A program made the translations under genes and the position numbers. Under the pieces are notes generated by a model. That model saw only the letters and a list, made by a program, of their open reading frames with translations. It was not told the origin of the DNA and did not search any database. A stretch of DNA of 5,660 nucleotides from JBGOTP01 sp041476545 (GTDB taxonomy: Bacteria > Acidobacteriota > Vicinamibacteria > Vicinamibacterales > CAVVIG01), in NCBI GenBank assembly GCA_041476545.1, contig JBGOTP010000333.1, forward strand, positions 1 to 5,660, written 5' to 3'. Within the stretch, counting starts at the first letter, position 1. Each line of letters opens with the position of its first letter. Positions 1-4,708 of the stretch are shown in pieces.

Positions 1-26
1 CGTGGTCTTCGTGACTTCGTGATGAA
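1..26. repeat. End of a TTCGTG-type intergenic repeat
   Basis: The octamer CTTCGTGA occurs twice in tandem (7-14 and 15-22), preceded by CGTGGT and followed by TGAAC. Short tandem runs of this TTCGTG type are, from memory, common between genes in Acidobacteria and some related metagenomic lineages. Only the right end is visible, so neither length nor copy number can be given. It ends about 12 bases before the lpdA start and leaves little room for a normal leader. Confidence 0.4.
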
Positions 27-38
27 CAGTCTCTCACC

Positions 39-1478
39 ATGAACTCCATACAGGTTGTTGTTATCGGCGCAGGCCCCGGTGGGTATGCCGCCGCGTTTCT
101 TGCGGCGGATCTCGGGCTCAGTGTCGCGCTCGTCGATCCCGAAGTGAATCCAGGCGGCGTCTGCGTCTACCGCGGCTGCATTCCGTCAAAAGCATTGCTG
201 CACGTGTCCAAAGTGCTCGACGAAGCGCGCCACGCCAAGGAGTGGGGCGTCGCGTTCGCGGAACCGGCGATCGATCTCGCGAAGCTTCGTCAATTCAAGA
301 ACGGCGTCGTCAAGCGACTAACCGACGGCACCGGCTCACTCGTGAAGTTTCGCAAGATTCAGTACATCCAGGGGCTCGCGACGATTGACGATCCGCACAC
401 CCTCACCATAAGGAAAACGACCGGCGGGGAAGAGACGCTGCGCTTCGATCACGCCATCCTGGCGACGGGATCGACGCCGGCCATGCCACCCGCGCTCAGG
501 GTGAACGATCCGCGGGTCATGGATTCCACGACCGCGCTCGACCTGCCCGACATTCCCAAGTCTCTGCTGGTCGTCGGCGGCGGCTACATTGGGCTGGAAC
601 TGGGATCGGTCTATGCCACGCTCGGCAGCGCCGTGACGGTTGTCGAAATGACCGCCGGATTGCTGCCGGGAGCCGACCGCGATCTGGTGGACGTGCTGGC
701 GAAACGCGTCAAGCAGACCATGAAGGCGGTGCTGCTCAATACGCGCGTGGTGGAGATGAAGGCGGAGGCGCAAGGGATCCGCGTCACGTTTGAGGGAGAG
801 GGCACCGTGGCCCCCGCAGCCGGCAATGCCGGTGGTGGAAACAGTCAGCTCTTCGATCGCGTGCTCGTGGCCGTGGGCCGTCGTCCAAATTCAGCGATTC
901 CCGGACTCGACAGCACGCGCGTCAAGGTCAACGACCGCGGTTTCATCGTCGTCGACGAGCAGATGCGAACCGATGAGCCGACCATCTTCGCCATCGGCGA
1001 CCTCGTCGGCGAACCGATGCTGGCACATAAGGCGTCGCACGAGGGGCGCGTCGCGGTGGAGGTCATTGCCGGTAAAAACGTGGCGTTCGAGGCACGCGCC
1101 ATTCCCGCGGTGGTTTTCACCGATCCCGAACTTGCGTGGTGCGGCCTCACCGAGGCTCAGGCGACCAAGGAAGGACGAGCAGTGTCGATCGCGAAGTTCC
1201 CGTGGGGCGCATCCGGACGGGCGATCACGCTCGATCGCACGGACGGCCTGACGAAGCTGATTCTCGACGCCGAGACCGAGCGGATCCTCGGAGTCGGACT
1301 CGTCGGTCCTGGTGCCGGCGAACTGATTGCGGAGGGCGTGCTGGCGATCGAGATGGGCGCGAACGCGACCGACCTGAAGCTCTCAATCCATCCGCATCCG
1401 ACGCTGTCGGAAACGATGATGGAGTCGGCCGAAGTCTTCTTCGGGCAGGCGACGCACGTTTACCGGCCGCGACGGTAG
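39..1478 (+). CDS. lpdA: Dihydrolipoyl dehydrogenase (E3 subunit of 2-oxo acid dehydrogenase complexes)
   Basis: This is the cytoplasmic FAD enzyme that reoxidises dihydrolipoyl groups with NAD+, serving the pyruvate or 2-oxoglutarate dehydrogenase complex and possibly glycine cleavage. The 479 residues match the usual family length. Visible in order: FAD-binding GAGPGG (residues 10-15); the redox disulfide in GGVCVYRGCIPSK with C42 and C47; the NAD-binding Rossmann motif GGGYIGLELG (from about residue 180); the second FAD motif AIGDL with D321; and the C-terminal dimer-interface motif HPHPTLSE with the catalytic pair H453/E458. The variant CVYRGC replaces the textbook CLNVGC but keeps both cysteines. 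A Gly/Ala-rich stretch near residues 253-265 looks like a loop insertion. ATG at 39 places the FAD motif at the expected distance; no clear Shine-Dalgarno precedes it. A six-codon mini-ORF (ATG at 23) ends in an ATGA overlap with this start. No E1 or E2 gene is in the window. Function is secure; which complex it serves is not. Confidence 0.96.
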   Translation: MNSIQVVVIGAGPGGYAAAFLAADLGLSVALVDPEVNPGGVCVYRGCIPSKALLHVSKVLDEARHAKEWGVAFAEPAIDLAKLRQFKNGVVKRLTDGTGSLVKFRKIQYIQGLATIDDPHTLTIRKTTGGEETLRFDHAILATGSTPAMPPALRVNDPRVMDSTTALDLPDIPKSLLVVGGGYIGLELGSVYATLGSAVTVVEMTAGLLPGADRDLVDVLAKRVKQTMKAVLLNTRVVEMKAEAQGIRVTFEGEGTVAPAAGNAGGGNSQLFDRVLVAVGRRPNSAIPGLDSTRVKVNDRGFIVVDEQMRTDEPTIFAIGDLVGEPMLAHKASHEGRVAVEVIAGKNVAFEARAIPAVVFTDPELAWCGLTEAQATKEGRAVSIAKFPWGASGRAITLDRTDGLTKLILDAETERILGVGLVGPGAGELIAEGVLAIEMGANATDLKLSIHPHPTLSETMMESAEVFFGQATHVYRPRR

Positions 1479-1484
1479 GAGCAT

Positions 1485-1502
1485 GTCCGACTAGAGTCGG
1501 AC
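1485..1502. repeat. Palindrome GTCCGACT-AG-AGTCGGAC downstream of lpdA
   Basis: Perfect 8-base arms (1485-1492 and 1495-1502) are separated by AG. It starts seven bases after the lpdA stop codon, so the transcript could fold a short hairpin there, but no T-run follows and it is not a standard intrinsic terminator. It belongs with the neighbouring palindromes at 1504-1518, 1557-1574 and 1834-1851 as REP-like intergenic DNA. Confidence 0.55.
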
Positions 1503-1503
1503 G

Positions 1504-1560
1504 CCACATCTGATGTGGGATCCCGCTGATGTGGGATCCGGATGGGGCGATGTGGGATCC
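1504..1560. repeat. Three copies of GATGTGGGATCC
   Basis: The 12-base unit GATGTGGGATCC occurs exactly three times, at 1512-1523, 1528-1539 and 1549-1560, with start-to-start distances of 16 and 21. The first copy also forms an inverted repeat with CCACATC at 1504-1510. Unequal spacing and identical units fit stacked or partly duplicated REP-like elements rather than a CRISPR or a simple tandem array. The related string GATGGGATCC recurs at 1868-1877, on the other side of the small gene at 1581-1784. Confidence 0.6.
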
Positions 1561-1574
1561 GGCTTCAGCCGGAT
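1557..1574. repeat. REP-like palindrome ATCCGGCT-TC-AGCCGGAT
   Basis: Perfect 8-base arms (1557-1564 and 1567-1574) surround TC, with core GGCTTCAGCC. It lies six bases beyond the stop codon of the minus-strand gene at 1581-1784, so it could act as a 3' hairpin for that transcript. The same GGCTTCAGCC core is found in the palindrome at 1834-1851, which marks the two as one repeat family. Confidence 0.65.
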
Positions 1575-1580
1575 TGGCCC

Positions 1581-1784
1581 TTACGCGGCGACGCGGTAGC
1601 CGAGCGTGACGTTCCCGCCCTGGGTCTGGCGCAGGTAGGCCGAATCCACCAGCAGGTCGAGCACCACCTGACAGACGTCTTCGTTGAGACCGAAGAGACG
1701 CGAGGCCTGCCGCAGGCTGAGCGACATGCCTGGCATCTCCTCGAACTCCGACAGCACTCGTTGCGCGACGGTCATGACGTTCAT
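1581..1784 (-). CDS. Small winged-helix-like protein, 67 residues, function unknown
   Basis: A complete short gene on the minus strand. The protein reads as a compact helical unit followed by a C-terminal hairpin: helix 1 at about residues 4-15 (VMTVAQRVLSEF), a serine-led helix at about 22-31 (SLRQASRLFGL), a third helix at about 34-47 (EDVCQVVLDLLVDSA) and a strand-turn-strand ending NVTLGYRV. This order resembles a minimal winged helix in which the second helix enters a DNA groove, but no named family is recognised. There is no signal peptide or membrane segment. ATG at 1784 is supported by a strong Shine-Dalgarno, AAGGAGA (minus strand, 1797-1791), six bases upstream. A later in-frame ATG exists (residue 4) but is worse spaced. 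The gene stands alone between REP-like palindromes and is transcribed away from ureA. A DNA-binding role is only an inference from the fold-like pattern. Confidence 0.75.
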   Translation of the reverse strand: MNVMTVAQRVLSEFEEMPGMSLSLRQASRLFGLNEDVCQVVLDLLVDSAYLRQTQGGNVTLGYRVAA

Positions 1785-1833
1785 CTCGCTTCTCCTTGTG
1801 TGTGCGGCGCTTCAACTCTGCCGGTGATGTAGT

Positions 1834-1851
1834 GCAGGGCTTCAGCCCTGC
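1834..1851. repeat. REP-like palindrome GCAGGGCT-TC-AGCCCTGC
   Basis: Perfect 8-base arms (1834-1841 and 1844-1851) surround TC, with the same GGCTTCAGCC core as 1557-1574. The flanking CCCGGCCGAAGAG extends what looks like a standard intergenic element seen, from memory, in Vicinamibacteria-type genomes. With the downstream copy it encloses the small gene at 1581-1784. Confidence 0.65.
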
Positions 1852-1990
1852 CCGGCCGAAGAGCAAGATGGGATCCATCCCGCGCGGGTCCCTCGCGCGT
1901 GCGCCGGTCTCTCGATTTCAGGCCGTATTCCTTGCAGAATCGGTCGTTGTGTCTCGATCACCGCTGCAGCGAGGGCGCTACATAAACGTA

Positions 1991-2013
1991 TTGAAGATGG
2001 CGATCCACTTCAA
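1991..2013. promoter_or_regulatory. Bulged inverted repeat upstream of ureA
   Basis: TTGAAG-a-TGG and CCACTTCAA pair over nine positions around a CGAT loop, with one bulged A at 1997. It lies 57-79 bases before the ureA start, in a locally AT-richer stretch, so it could be an operator or a leader hairpin. No regulator can be named from sequence, and chance occurrence is possible. Confidence 0.3.
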
Positions 2014-2069
2014 ATGCGTAGACAGTCCTGGTCTTTACTTCTCTCGACAGGTGAGGCATAAACAGCGTC

Positions 2070-2372
2070 GTGCACCTCACACCTCGCGAAGTCGACAAGC
2101 TCTTGATCTTCTCGGCCGGTGAGCTCGCCCGGAAACGGCGGGCGCGCGGCTTGAAGCTGAATCATCCCGAAGCAGTCGCGTTCATCACCTCTGAAATTCT
2201 CGAAATGATTCGCGACGGCCGGTCGGTGGCCGAGATCATGAGCCTTGGGGCGACCGTCCTGCCGGCGGACGCCGTGATGGAAGGTGTTCCGGAGATGATC
2301 GATGAGATCCAGGTCGAGGGGACGTTCCCCGACGGCACGAAGCTCGTCACCGTTCATCAGCCGATTCGATAG
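2070..2372 (+). CDS. ureA: Urease subunit gamma (orphan)
   Basis: This is the small structural subunit of the nickel enzyme urease, which hydrolyses urea to ammonia and carbon dioxide. The gamma chain carries no active-site residues; it packs against beta and alpha in the cytoplasmic holoenzyme. The 100 residues equal the usual bacterial length. Family hallmarks run throughout: the N-terminal LTPREVDKLLIF, the RARGLKLNHPEAVAFI stretch, the helix EILEMIRDGRSV, the segment VMEGVPEMIDEIQVE, and the C-terminal TFPDGTKLVTVHQPIR. GTG at 2070 is chosen because it gives exactly the family N-terminus. The only purine-rich candidate ribosome site, AGGTGAGG (2049-2056), lies 13 bases upstream, which is long. 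In normal urease operons ureB follows within a few bases; here no UreB, UreC or accessory protein is encoded downstream, and none lies upstream. Identity is secure; whether it has partners elsewhere cannot be seen. Confidence 0.95.
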   Translation: MHLTPREVDKLLIFSAGELARKRRARGLKLNHPEAVAFITSEILEMIRDGRSVAEIMSLGATVLPADAVMEGVPEMIDEIQVEGTFPDGTKLVTVHQPIR

Positions 2373-2583
2373 TCAGCAGGAGGGAGCGCGTGGGGGTGGT
2401 CATTCATCCTCGGGCTCGGGTCCTCATCGGTTCCGTGCTGTGGTCTGGCGACCGTCATGCGGACCGCTGCCGAGAGCCCGCACACGCTGACGCGGGTGCG
2501 AGACGACGAAACTCGATCAGGTGATCCGTAGCAGCCCTATGCGTTGACGCAGCGGGTGCCAATCGGTAGCTTGACGGGAAGAC
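2373..2583. other. Gap after ureA with a doubtful 44-codon reading frame
   Basis: A GTG at 2390, preceded by the good Shine-Dalgarno-like AGGAGGGAG (2377-2385), opens a frame that ends at TGA 2522-2524. The 44-residue product begins MGVVIHPRARVLIGSVLW, turns Arg/Ala/His-rich, and resembles neither UreB nor any family I recognise. It sits exactly where ureB should start, so it may be an unrelated sequence joined behind ureA at a rearrangement point with a leftover ribosome site. I do not call it a gene. A weak promoter for the next gene may lie at 2544-2572. Confidence 0.3.
2544..2572 (+). promoter_or_regulatory. Possible promoter of the DUF262 gene
   Basis: TTGACG (2544-2549) and TAGCTT (2567-2572) are 17 bases apart. 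The -35 is good, but the -10 matches the consensus at only three positions. The -35 overlaps a short palindrome, TGCGT-TG-ACGCA (2540-2551). Initiation from here would leave a leader of only about five bases before the ATG at 2584, similar to the arrangement at hicA. The spacing is right; the weak -10 keeps this tentative. Confidence 0.25.
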
Positions 2584-2703
2584 ATGGAAGCAAGGAACCG
2601 TAGGCTCAATGACTGGTACGGCAAGATCAAACACGCCGAGATCAAACTGCCGCGTTTTCAACGTTTCGAGGCCTGGGATCGACAGCGGATCAGCAGTCTG
2701 CTG

Positions 2704-2706
2704 TAA
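2704..2706 (+). other. In-frame TAA stop inside the DUF262 domain
   Basis: Both sides of this TAA are in the same frame and read as continuous DUF262 sequence. A single substitution from CAA (Gln), GAA (Glu) or AAA (Lys) would create it. It is not in a homopolymer, so it is less likely than the downstream indel to be a simple base-calling error. Confidence 0.85.
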
Positions 2707-4101
2707 ATGGTGGTGCGTGATCTGCCCCTCGGGATCACGCTGATCTTGGAAGTTGGTGACAGCGAAAAGTTCGTCTCACGGTTTCTGGAAACAGCTCCAG
2801 AGGAGGGTGGCCACGTCCACGAGCACCTGCTAGATGGTCAGCAACGCCTGACGGCCCTGTGGAGAGCCTTCCACAACAACTATTTGGACGAGACGTACTT
2901 CGTCTACCTCAAAGAGTTCGACGACCACGACGGGGACGCCGACCGTGAGGAAATGAGTGTCTATCCGTTCGGCAGGTACATCAAGAAGAGCGGCGACCGG
3001 TACCCTCTGTGGTGCGACGAGCCGGCAGACTGCCTGAGACGGGGGCTCGTTCCTACCGACCTGCTGCGACCGGAGGACGTGCAGGGTGTGGTAGATCAAT
3101 GGATTGATTCAGCGATGGCTAGCCACGAGCCCGGCGAAGACGTCGTGGCCCTCAAGAAGTTCCTCGAACGGAAGAAGCGTGTCAGCGATCGGATCCGCGA
3201 CATTCGCTCCACCGTCGCGAATTACAACCTCCCGTACCTTTCGCTGCCGCCTCGTACAGAGAAAGCCGTGGCCCTCGACGTGTTCATCAAAATGAACACC
3301 AACTCGAAGCCCCTCACTACCTACGACATCATCGTCGCCGAGGTTGAGAGTGAGATGGGCAAGTCACTGCACGACCTCGTGGCAGGTTTGGCCCAACGAA
3401 ACCCGGCAGTCGCCCGTTACTCTGACTTGTCGGACCTCATCCTAACCACATCCGCACTGCTCCAGGGCCAACTGCCGAACCAGCGCGGGGCGTGGGACAT
3501 GGATCGCAAACGAATGGTCGAGAACTGGGACACGATGGAGCGTGGCCTGCAGCAGATGGCGACGTTCTTGACCACGGAAGGGATTTTTGACGACCAGCGT
3601 TTGCCCACCAACGCCGTCCTGGCTCCAATCGCAGCCTTGTACGCCATGGATGTCAGTGAATCAGGTGACAAGCGTGGCCGCGACGAGTTAGTGCTCAAGA
3701 AGTACCTGTGGCACGCGTTCTTTACGGATCGGTACGAGAATGCTGCTGCCACCCATGCGTTCTCGGACTTCAACGCGATCAGGCGTGTGATCCGGCAGGA
3801 CGAGAAGGATACGGGCGCGACTTACCAAATCGAGGATGCACCGATCTTTAGTGAGCACGCAGTGGCAGAGGCCGAAGAACTGTTGACTGCCGAGTGGCCC
3901 AAGCGGGCGTCGATCCGAGGCCGGGGCATCTTAGCTGTCGCGTGTCGCCTGGGTGCTCTGGATTTTTCAACCGGCCAGCCGCTTGGCCTCGCCAATATTG
4001 AGACGCGGCACTATCACCATGTCTATCCTGATGCATTGTTGAAGGAATCCAAGATTGATAGCTACTTGGCGCTGAATTGCGCGCTCATTTCGGACAAGAC
4101 G

Positions 4102-4112
4102 AACATTCCATC
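4102..4112 (+). other. Frameshift site in the DUF1524 domain (one base missing)
   Basis: Upstream frame: SDKTN then IPSVARRR and a stop. Downstream frame: IGRKTPLQYLTDRYKW, continuing the nuclease domain to the natural end at 4379. Joining the two needs one additional base within ATTCC (4105-4109). No X XXY YYZ slippery heptamer is present here, which argues against programmed -1 frameshifting. Confidence 0.85.
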
Positions 4113-4381
4113 GGTCGCAAGACGCCGCTGCAGTATCTGACGGACCGCTATAAGTGGACGACGGAAATCATCGTGCGTGAACGACTGCAGTCGCACCTGA
4201 TTCCAATGGAGGAGTTGGCCACCGATGGTTACGACAGCCTACCGGAGTCGGCGAAGGCCGAGAGGCTTCGGAAGAACTTCGACGCCTTTTTGCGTCGACG
4301 AGCCCAGTTGATTCTGAGAGCAATGCGATGTCTGGCGGACGGCAGGCAACTGAGCGCGCAGGAGATCTGCGCTGGGTAATC

Positions 4382-4413
4382 CGCTCGCCAAGCGTGCGCT
4401 CAAGCGCTCGCCA
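4382..4413. repeat. Nine-base direct repeat CGCTCGCCA
   Basis: CGCTCGCCA occurs at 4382-4390 and 4405-4413, start to start 23 bases apart, just after the DUF262 pseudogene and immediately before the hicA operator palindrome. It may be a junction trace or chance; nothing else supports a role. Confidence 0.3.
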
Positions 4414-4416
4414 GGC

Positions 4417-4452
4417 ACAACATATCTGTTGATATGGAAACAGATATGTTGT
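4417..4452. promoter_or_regulatory. Perfect 14+14 bp palindrome, candidate HicB operator
   Basis: The left arm ACAACATATCTGTT (4417-4430) and the right arm AACAGATATGTTGT (4439-4452) are exact reverse complements around an 8-base centre. Its AT-rich composition stands out from the GC-rich surroundings. It covers the -35 element and spacer of the hicA promoter. HicB proteins with a C-terminal DNA-binding domain are known to repress their own operon by binding inverted repeats at the promoter, so this is the natural operator. Binding is inferred from position and symmetry. Confidence 0.8.
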
Positions 4453-4457
4453 ATTCT
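4429..4457 (+). promoter_or_regulatory. Sigma70-type promoter of hicAB
   Basis: TTGATA (4429-4434, five of six to consensus) and TATTCT (4452-4457, four of six) are spaced by the ideal 17 bases. The expected start point is near 4464, only about five bases before the hicA ATG at 4469, giving a leaderless or nearly leaderless hicA message. No Shine-Dalgarno exists before that ATG, which fits. The -35 and spacer lie within the palindrome, so a bound repressor would block polymerase. Confidence 0.65.
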
Positions 4458-4468
4458 GATTTTCACGG

Positions 4469-4652
4469 ATGACGAGCCAGGAGTTCAAGCGGTGGCTGAA
4501 AAAAACGAGGCTGCACGTTTGAATCCGGGCATGGCGGGCATCTGACCGTCAGACGCGGCGGGAGCGTGTCGACCCTGCCAATGCACGGCAAGCAACATGA
4601 ACTTGGCACCGGGCTCGTCAACAAGATCAAGAAAGACCTCGGGCTTCAATAG
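4469..4652 (+). pseudogene. hicA: HicA toxin, frameshifted in an A7 tract
   Basis: HicA toxins are small dsRBD-fold mRNA interferases that cleave RNA at no ribosome-strict site and are neutralised by HicB. The ATG at 4469 gives MTSQEFKRWLKK, a typical HicA start, then reads TRLHV and stops at TGA 4520-4522 after 17 residues. Removing one A from the seven-A run 4499-4505 restores a 60-residue HicA: MTSQEFKRWLKKRGCTF, then GHGGHLTVRRGG with the catalytic histidine at residue 24, then GSVSTLPMHGKQHELGTGL and the C-terminal VNKIKKDLGLQ, ending at TAG 4650-4652. The open length of 184 bases is one more than a multiple of three, confirming a single extra base. As given, the catalytic histidine is not translated. 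The start has no Shine-Dalgarno and lies close to the predicted transcript start. Family identity is strong. Whether the shift is a fixed mutation, an error, or a slippage switch is open. Confidence 0.88.
4499..4505 (+). other. A7 homopolymer carrying the hicA frameshift
   Basis: The toxin frame needs six A (codons AAA AAA CGA GGC); seven are present. Runs of A are prone to replication slippage and to polymerase slippage during transcription, either of which would give a fraction of in-frame messages. They are also a classic place for base-calling errors. Confidence 0.8.
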
Positions 4653-4653
4653 A

Positions 4654-4675
4654 ACCGCCCCCGGATAGGGGCGGT
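4654..4675 (+). promoter_or_regulatory. GC-rich hairpin between hicA and hicB
   Basis: ACCGCCCC (4654-4661) and GGGGCGGT (4668-4675) pair perfectly over eight bases around a CGGATA loop, starting two bases after the hicA stop codon. It would be very stable in RNA. No T-run follows, so it is not a classic terminator; it may pause polymerase, limit read-through into hicB or protect an RNA 3' end. Confidence 0.6.
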
Positions 4676-4682
4676 AGAAGGG

Positions 4683-4708
4683 AACAGTGGGTCTGGGAGG
4701 CCACTGTT
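4683..4708 (+). promoter_or_regulatory. Inverted repeat with the hicB ribosome binding site in its loop
   Basis: AACAGTGG (4683-4690) and CCACTGTT (4701-4708) are perfect 8-base arms, and the right arm ends on the base before the hicB ATG (4709). The 10-base loop GTCTGGGAGG contains the Shine-Dalgarno GGGAGG (4695-4700), eight bases from the start codon. As RNA this would present the Shine-Dalgarno in a hairpin loop; as DNA it could be a second HicB site, since its ends AACAG/CTGTT also occur inside the hicA palindrome. Confidence 0.6.

Larger units (their letters stand above)
1785..2069. other. Divergent intergenic region between the small minus-strand gene and ureA
   Basis: The 285 bases contain no convincing gene. 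They hold the minus-strand Shine-Dalgarno (1791-1797), a REP-like palindrome (1834-1851), a GC-rich inverted repeat CGCGCG-N7-CGCGCG (1881-1899) and a bulged inverted repeat (1991-2013). Promoters for both flanking genes should lie here, but no convincing -35/-10 pair was found for either. Frames open across this stretch on both strands look like non-coding shadow. Confidence 0.6.
2584..4379 (+). pseudogene. DUF262/DUF1524 (GmrSD-like) protein, broken by a stop and a frameshift
   Basis: Ignoring two lesions, this encodes a protein of about 598 residues. The N-terminal DUF262 part, a ParB/Srx-type nucleotide-binding domain, shows KLPRFQRFEAW (about 21-31), DGQQRLTAL (84-92) and KMNTNSKPLTTYDI. 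The C-terminal DUF1524 part, an HNH-type nuclease domain, shows HHVYP (4015-4029, H478/H479) followed by LALNCALISDKTN and IGRKTPLQYL. Proteins of this architecture include GmrSD-type enzymes that cut modified phage DNA, but many relatives are uncharacterised. ATG 2584 is the first start after the in-frame TGA at 2572. Lesion 1: TAA at 2704-2706 interrupts conserved-looking text (QRISSLL-stop-MVVRDLPLG). Lesion 2: between AAC (4102-4104) and ATC (4110-4112) only five bases remain where six are needed; without repair the reading ends at 4140. ATG 2707 could restart translation but has no Shine-Dalgarno and would lose PRFQR. Family assignment is strong; inactivation is likely unless sequence errors explain both lesions. 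Confidence 0.88.

Noticed and set aside
790..1251. Plus-strand reading frame of 153 codons inside lpdA
   Set aside because: Out of frame with lpdA, Ser/Arg-rich translation and no motif; lpdA motifs cover the same DNA.
1504..1560. CRISPR array
   Set aside because: Units are only 12 bases, with gaps of 4 and 9 bases; no spacers and no cas genes.
1225..1878. Long minus-strand reading frame (217 codons) across the lpdA end and the repeat region
   Set aside because: It is antisense to lpdA, covers the palindromes and the well-supported small gene in another frame, and has Arg/Ala-rich low-complexity translation typical of GC-rich shadow.
2373..2583. A frameshifted ureB after ureA
   Set aside because: None of the three plus frames shows UreB landmarks such as the opening PGE motif or GSHYHF.
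4102..4112. Programmed -1 frameshift in the DUF1524 region
   Set aside because: No slippery heptamer and no clear downstream stimulator, and the upstream TAA already breaks the gene, so a mutation or sequence error is more likely.
2707..4140. An intact, independently starting 477-residue protein
   Set aside because: There is no Shine-Dalgarno before ATG 2707, the conserved PRFQR segment lies in frame just upstream of the TAA, and the 3' end runs out of frame before the rest of the nuclease domain.
4654..4675. Intrinsic terminator between hicA and hicB
   Set aside because: The stem is strong, but the following bases (AGAAGGG) contain no T-run.
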